Source: Cereibacter changlensis JA139
Lineage (GTDB): Bacteria > Pseudomonadota > Alphaproteobacteria > Rhodobacterales > Rhodobacteraceae
Direction of reading: 5' to 3'
NCBI RefSeq assembly: GCF_003034985.1
Contig: NZ_PZKG01000037.1
Coordinates: forward strand, 1 to 33,237
DNA: 33,237 nucleotides
A program made the translations under genes and the position numbers. The notes beneath the pieces were generated by a model. It saw only the letters and a list, made by a program, of their open reading frames with translations. It was not told the DNA's origin and did no database searches. Shown piece after piece: positions 31,355 to 33,237 of this stretch (position 1 is its first letter; each line of letters starts with the position of its first letter).

Positions 31355-32866
31355 ATGGCCGAGGAAACAACGCAGGAGACCGGCCCGCGCGACCTGCCGT
31401 CGCTGCCCCTCGCGCTGCTGCCGGTGGTGCTGACGCTGGGGCTGCTGGCGCTGCAGCTGTTCTACTATGGCGACTTCACCCCGCATATCCCGCTGATCTG
31501 CGGGCTGGCGATCACCAGCCTTTTGGGCGTGATGCGCGGCATGGCCTGGCTCGACATCCGCGAGGGGATCTTCCACGTCATCCACGTCTCGATGCCGTCG
31601 CTGGCGGTGCTGATCGTGGTCGGGATGATCATCGGCGTCTGGATCGCCTCGGGCACGGTGCCGACGCTGATCTATTACGGGCTGGTGCTGCTGAACCCGT
31701 CGATCTTCCTCGCGGCGGCGATGGTCCTCTGCGCCGTCGTCTCGCTGTCGCTCGGCACCAGCTGGGGCACCGTCGGCACCATCGGCCTCGCGCTGATGGG
31801 CATCGGCGCGGGCTTCGGCATTCCGCCCTACTGGACCGCAGGCGCGGTGGTCTCGGGCGCCTTCTTCGGCGACAAGATCTCGCCGCTGTCGGACACCACG
31901 AACCTCGCCCCTGCGGTGACCGGGGTCACGGTCTTCGACCATATCAAGAACATGTTGCCGACCACGGTCCCGGCGATGCTGATCGCCCTGGTGGTCTATC
32001 TGGCGGCGGGCTACCTGCTGATCGAGCCGGGCGACACCTCCTTCGGCGCGATCGAGCAGATCACCGCCCGGCTCGACCAGCAATTCGCGCTCGGCTGGCT
32101 GCCGCTGCTGCCGGCGCTGATCGTCATCGTGCTGGCCTTGCTGCGCAAGCCGCCGCTGCCCTCGCTCTTCGCCGGGGTGCTGGCGGGTGCGGTCGTCGCC
32201 TTCTTCCTGCAGGGCGAGGGGCTGCACGAGATCTTCACCTACGCCCAGTCGGGCTACAGCATCGAGACCGGCGTGGCCGACATCGACAGCCTGCTGAACG
32301 CCGGCGGCATCCAGTCGATGATGTGGACCATCTCCCTGATGCTGATCGCCCTCGGCTTCGGCGGCGCGCTGGAGCGGACCGGCTGTCTCGAGGCCATCAT
32401 CCAGGCGATCATCGGCCGGGTGAAGAGTTTTGCGGCGGTGCAGAGCTCGGCCATCGGCACGGCCTTCGCCACCAACATGGTGGCGGGCGACCCCTACATC
32501 TCCATCGCGCTGCCGGGCCGGATGTACGCGCCGCTCTATCGCGGCATGGGCTATTCGACGCTGAACCTCAGCCGCGCGGTCGAGGAGGGCGGCACGATGA
32601 TGAGCCCGCTGATCCCCTGGAACGCCGGCGGCGCCTTCGTGATCTCGGCCCTCGGCCTCGGGATCATGTCGGGCGAGTTGCAGAATCTGCTCTACATCCC
32701 GCTCGCCTTCGCCTGCTGGACCGCGCCGCTGATTGGCATCTTCTACGCCGTCACCGGCCTGTTCTCGCCCCGCGCCACCGACGAGGAACGCCGCGACTGG
32801 GATAAGAGCGACGAGGATGTGCTGGACCTGAAGGACCACGCCCTGGCGGACAGCGACGCGGGGTGA
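31355..32866 (+). CDS. nhaC: Na+/H+ antiporter, NhaC family
   Basis: Membrane antiporter of 503 residues with about 11-12 TM helices that exchanges cytoplasmic Na+ for H+. Family features are SLSLGTSWGTVGTIGLALMGIG, GAFFGDKISPLSDTTNLAPAVTG with conserved acidic and polar residues for ion binding, and in the second half GTAFATNMVAGDPYISIALPG and RAVEEGGTMMSPLIPWNAGGAF. Some NhaC relatives exchange substrates (malate/lactate, for example), so pure Na+/H+ exchange is inferred. GAGGGGG lies eight bases before ATG 31355. The C-terminal tail is acidic (DWDKSDEDVLDLKDHALADSDAG). It is single, with a structured leader, and convergent with the GGDEF gene. Confidence 0.94.
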   Translation: MAEETTQETGPRDLPSLPLALLPVVLTLGLLALQLFYYGDFTPHIPLICGLAITSLLGVMRGMAWLDIREGIFHVIHVSMPSLAVLIVVGMIIGVWIASGTVPTLIYYGLVLLNPSIFLAAAMVLCAVVSLSLGTSWGTVGTIGLALMGIGAGFGIPPYWTAGAVVSGAFFGDKISPLSDTTNLAPAVTGVTVFDHIKNMLPTTVPAMLIALVVYLAAGYLLIEPGDTSFGAIEQITARLDQQFALGWLPLLPALIVIVLALLRKPPLPSLFAGVLAGAVVAFFLQGEGLHEIFTYAQSGYSIETGVADIDSLLNAGGIQSMMWTISLMLIALGFGGALERTGCLEAIIQAIIGRVKSFAAVQSSAIGTAFATNMVAGDPYISIALPGRMYAPLYRGMGYSTLNLSRAVEEGGTMMSPLIPWNAGGAFVISALGLGIMSGELQNLLYIPLAFACWTAPLIGIFYAVTGLFSPRATDEERRDWDKSDEDVLDLKDHALADSDAG

Positions 32867-32909
32867 GCCGTCGCGGTCGGGCCCCCGCCCTGCGCGCCGC
32901 GCCTGTCGT

Positions 32910-33237
32910 TCAGGCGCTGATGACGACCCGGTTGCGGCCCTGCGCCTTGGCCTTGTAGAGCGCCGCATCCGCAGCCCGGACAAGCGCATCGGGATCAAGC
33001 GGCGCGTCGCAGAAGGCGAGGCCGAAGCTCATGGTCACGTCCGGGAGGGCGGCGTCGGACGGGGTCAGCTCGCCGATCGCCCGGCGGAGACGTTCGGCGG
33101 TCTGCTGCGCCATCTCGGGACTGCTGTCGGGGAGGATCAGCGCGAATTCCTCGCCGCCGTAGCGGAAGGTGTTCTCGGCGTCCGGCGTGTTGGCCTCCAG
33201 CGTCTGCGCCACCCGGCGCAGCACCTCGTCGCCGGTG
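32910..33237 (-). CDS. GGDEF-domain diguanylate cyclase, N-terminus beyond window edge
   Basis: The C-terminal 108 residues of a GGDEF domain. The visible part begins TGDEVLRRVAQTL, continues with the active-site loop FRYGGEEFALIL (GGEEF variant, competent), and ends with MSFGLAF and AADAALYKAKAQGRNRV, the standard domain end. There is no RxxD five residues before GGEEF (AENTFRYGGEEF), so product inhibition through an I-site is not expected. The protein stops right after the domain; any sensor module lies upstream, outside the window. It makes c-di-GMP, in contrast to the dual-domain protein at 20426. Confidence 0.93.
   Translation of the reverse strand, partial: TGDEVLRRVAQTLEANTPDAENTFRYGGEEFALILPDSSPEMAQQTAERLRRAIGELTPSDAALPDVTMSFGLAFCDAPLDPDALVRAADAALYKAKAQGRNRVVISA

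Noticed and set aside
32867-32909. GGGC/GCCC and CGCGG/CCGCG pairings between nhaC and the GGDEF gene as a terminator
   Set aside because: Short imperfect arms without a U-tract; not distinguishable from GC-rich background.
31145-32998. 617-codon minus-strand frame opposite nhaC
   Set aside because: Same antisense composition artefact. It also runs through the nhaC leader and into the GGDEF gene on the same strand in another frame.

Overview
The window is high-GC, densely coding bacterial chromosome with short intergenic gaps, many ATGA start/stop overlaps, TRAP and dipeptide-type ABC importers, FCD-type GntR regulators and a GlxA-type AraC regulator. Together with the protein flavour this points to an alphaproteobacterium, most likely Rhodobacterales (Paracoccaceae). 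That placement is inferred from style and family content, not from a marker gene. No rRNA, tRNA, insertion sequence, phage gene or CRISPR array was seen. About 29 intact genes are present, and one gene runs off each edge.

Layout. 1-2295 (minus): an ECF sigma factor cut by the left edge, then a chemoreceptor. 2463-4232 (plus): an SLC13/DASS-type permease with RCK_C domains. 4248-7138 (minus): a three-gene unit of FCD-type GntR regulator, M20 carboxypeptidase and SBF-like transporter. It is divergent from 7288-13676 (plus), a five-gene peptide importer: binding protein, two permeases, a second M20 peptidase and a fused double ATPase. The two units share a 149-bp gap holding a near-perfect GTATAC-centred palindrome and look like one locus for peptide or peptide-like substrates. 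13730-17685 (minus): a GlxA-type regulator followed by dctP-dctQ-dctM. 17751-20219 (plus): a chloroperoxidase-type alpha/beta hydrolase and a DUF2254 membrane protein. 20426-22621 (plus): a CHASE4-GGDEF-EAL protein.

22622-28598 is the most unusual part. A PepSY protein with an NGGG-repeat tail, an OmpR-type response regulator and its sensor kinase form a minus-strand operon. Downstream on the same strand lie a protein resembling a hybrid kinase without its phosphoacceptor helix (degenerate ATPase plus degenerate receiver), a 75-residue orphan and an HPP-CBS membrane protein. The same direct repeat, GTTCAT-N5-GTTCAT with an 11-bp period, lies upstream of the PepSY operon and again upstream of the degenerate kinase. 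A matching pair faces a divergent tail-anchored small protein. I infer that the local response regulator binds these sites and ties the genes into one regulon.

28619-33237: a Pit phosphate transporter, a Nudix hydrolase, a secreted SH3-like protein, an NhaC antiporter preceded by a structured leader, and a GGDEF gene cut by the right edge.

A recurring RNA feature is a perfect or near-perfect 11-bp stem-loop just downstream of each periplasmic binding-protein gene (peptide ABC and TRAP), before the membrane subunits. This is well placed to raise binding-protein output relative to the permeases.
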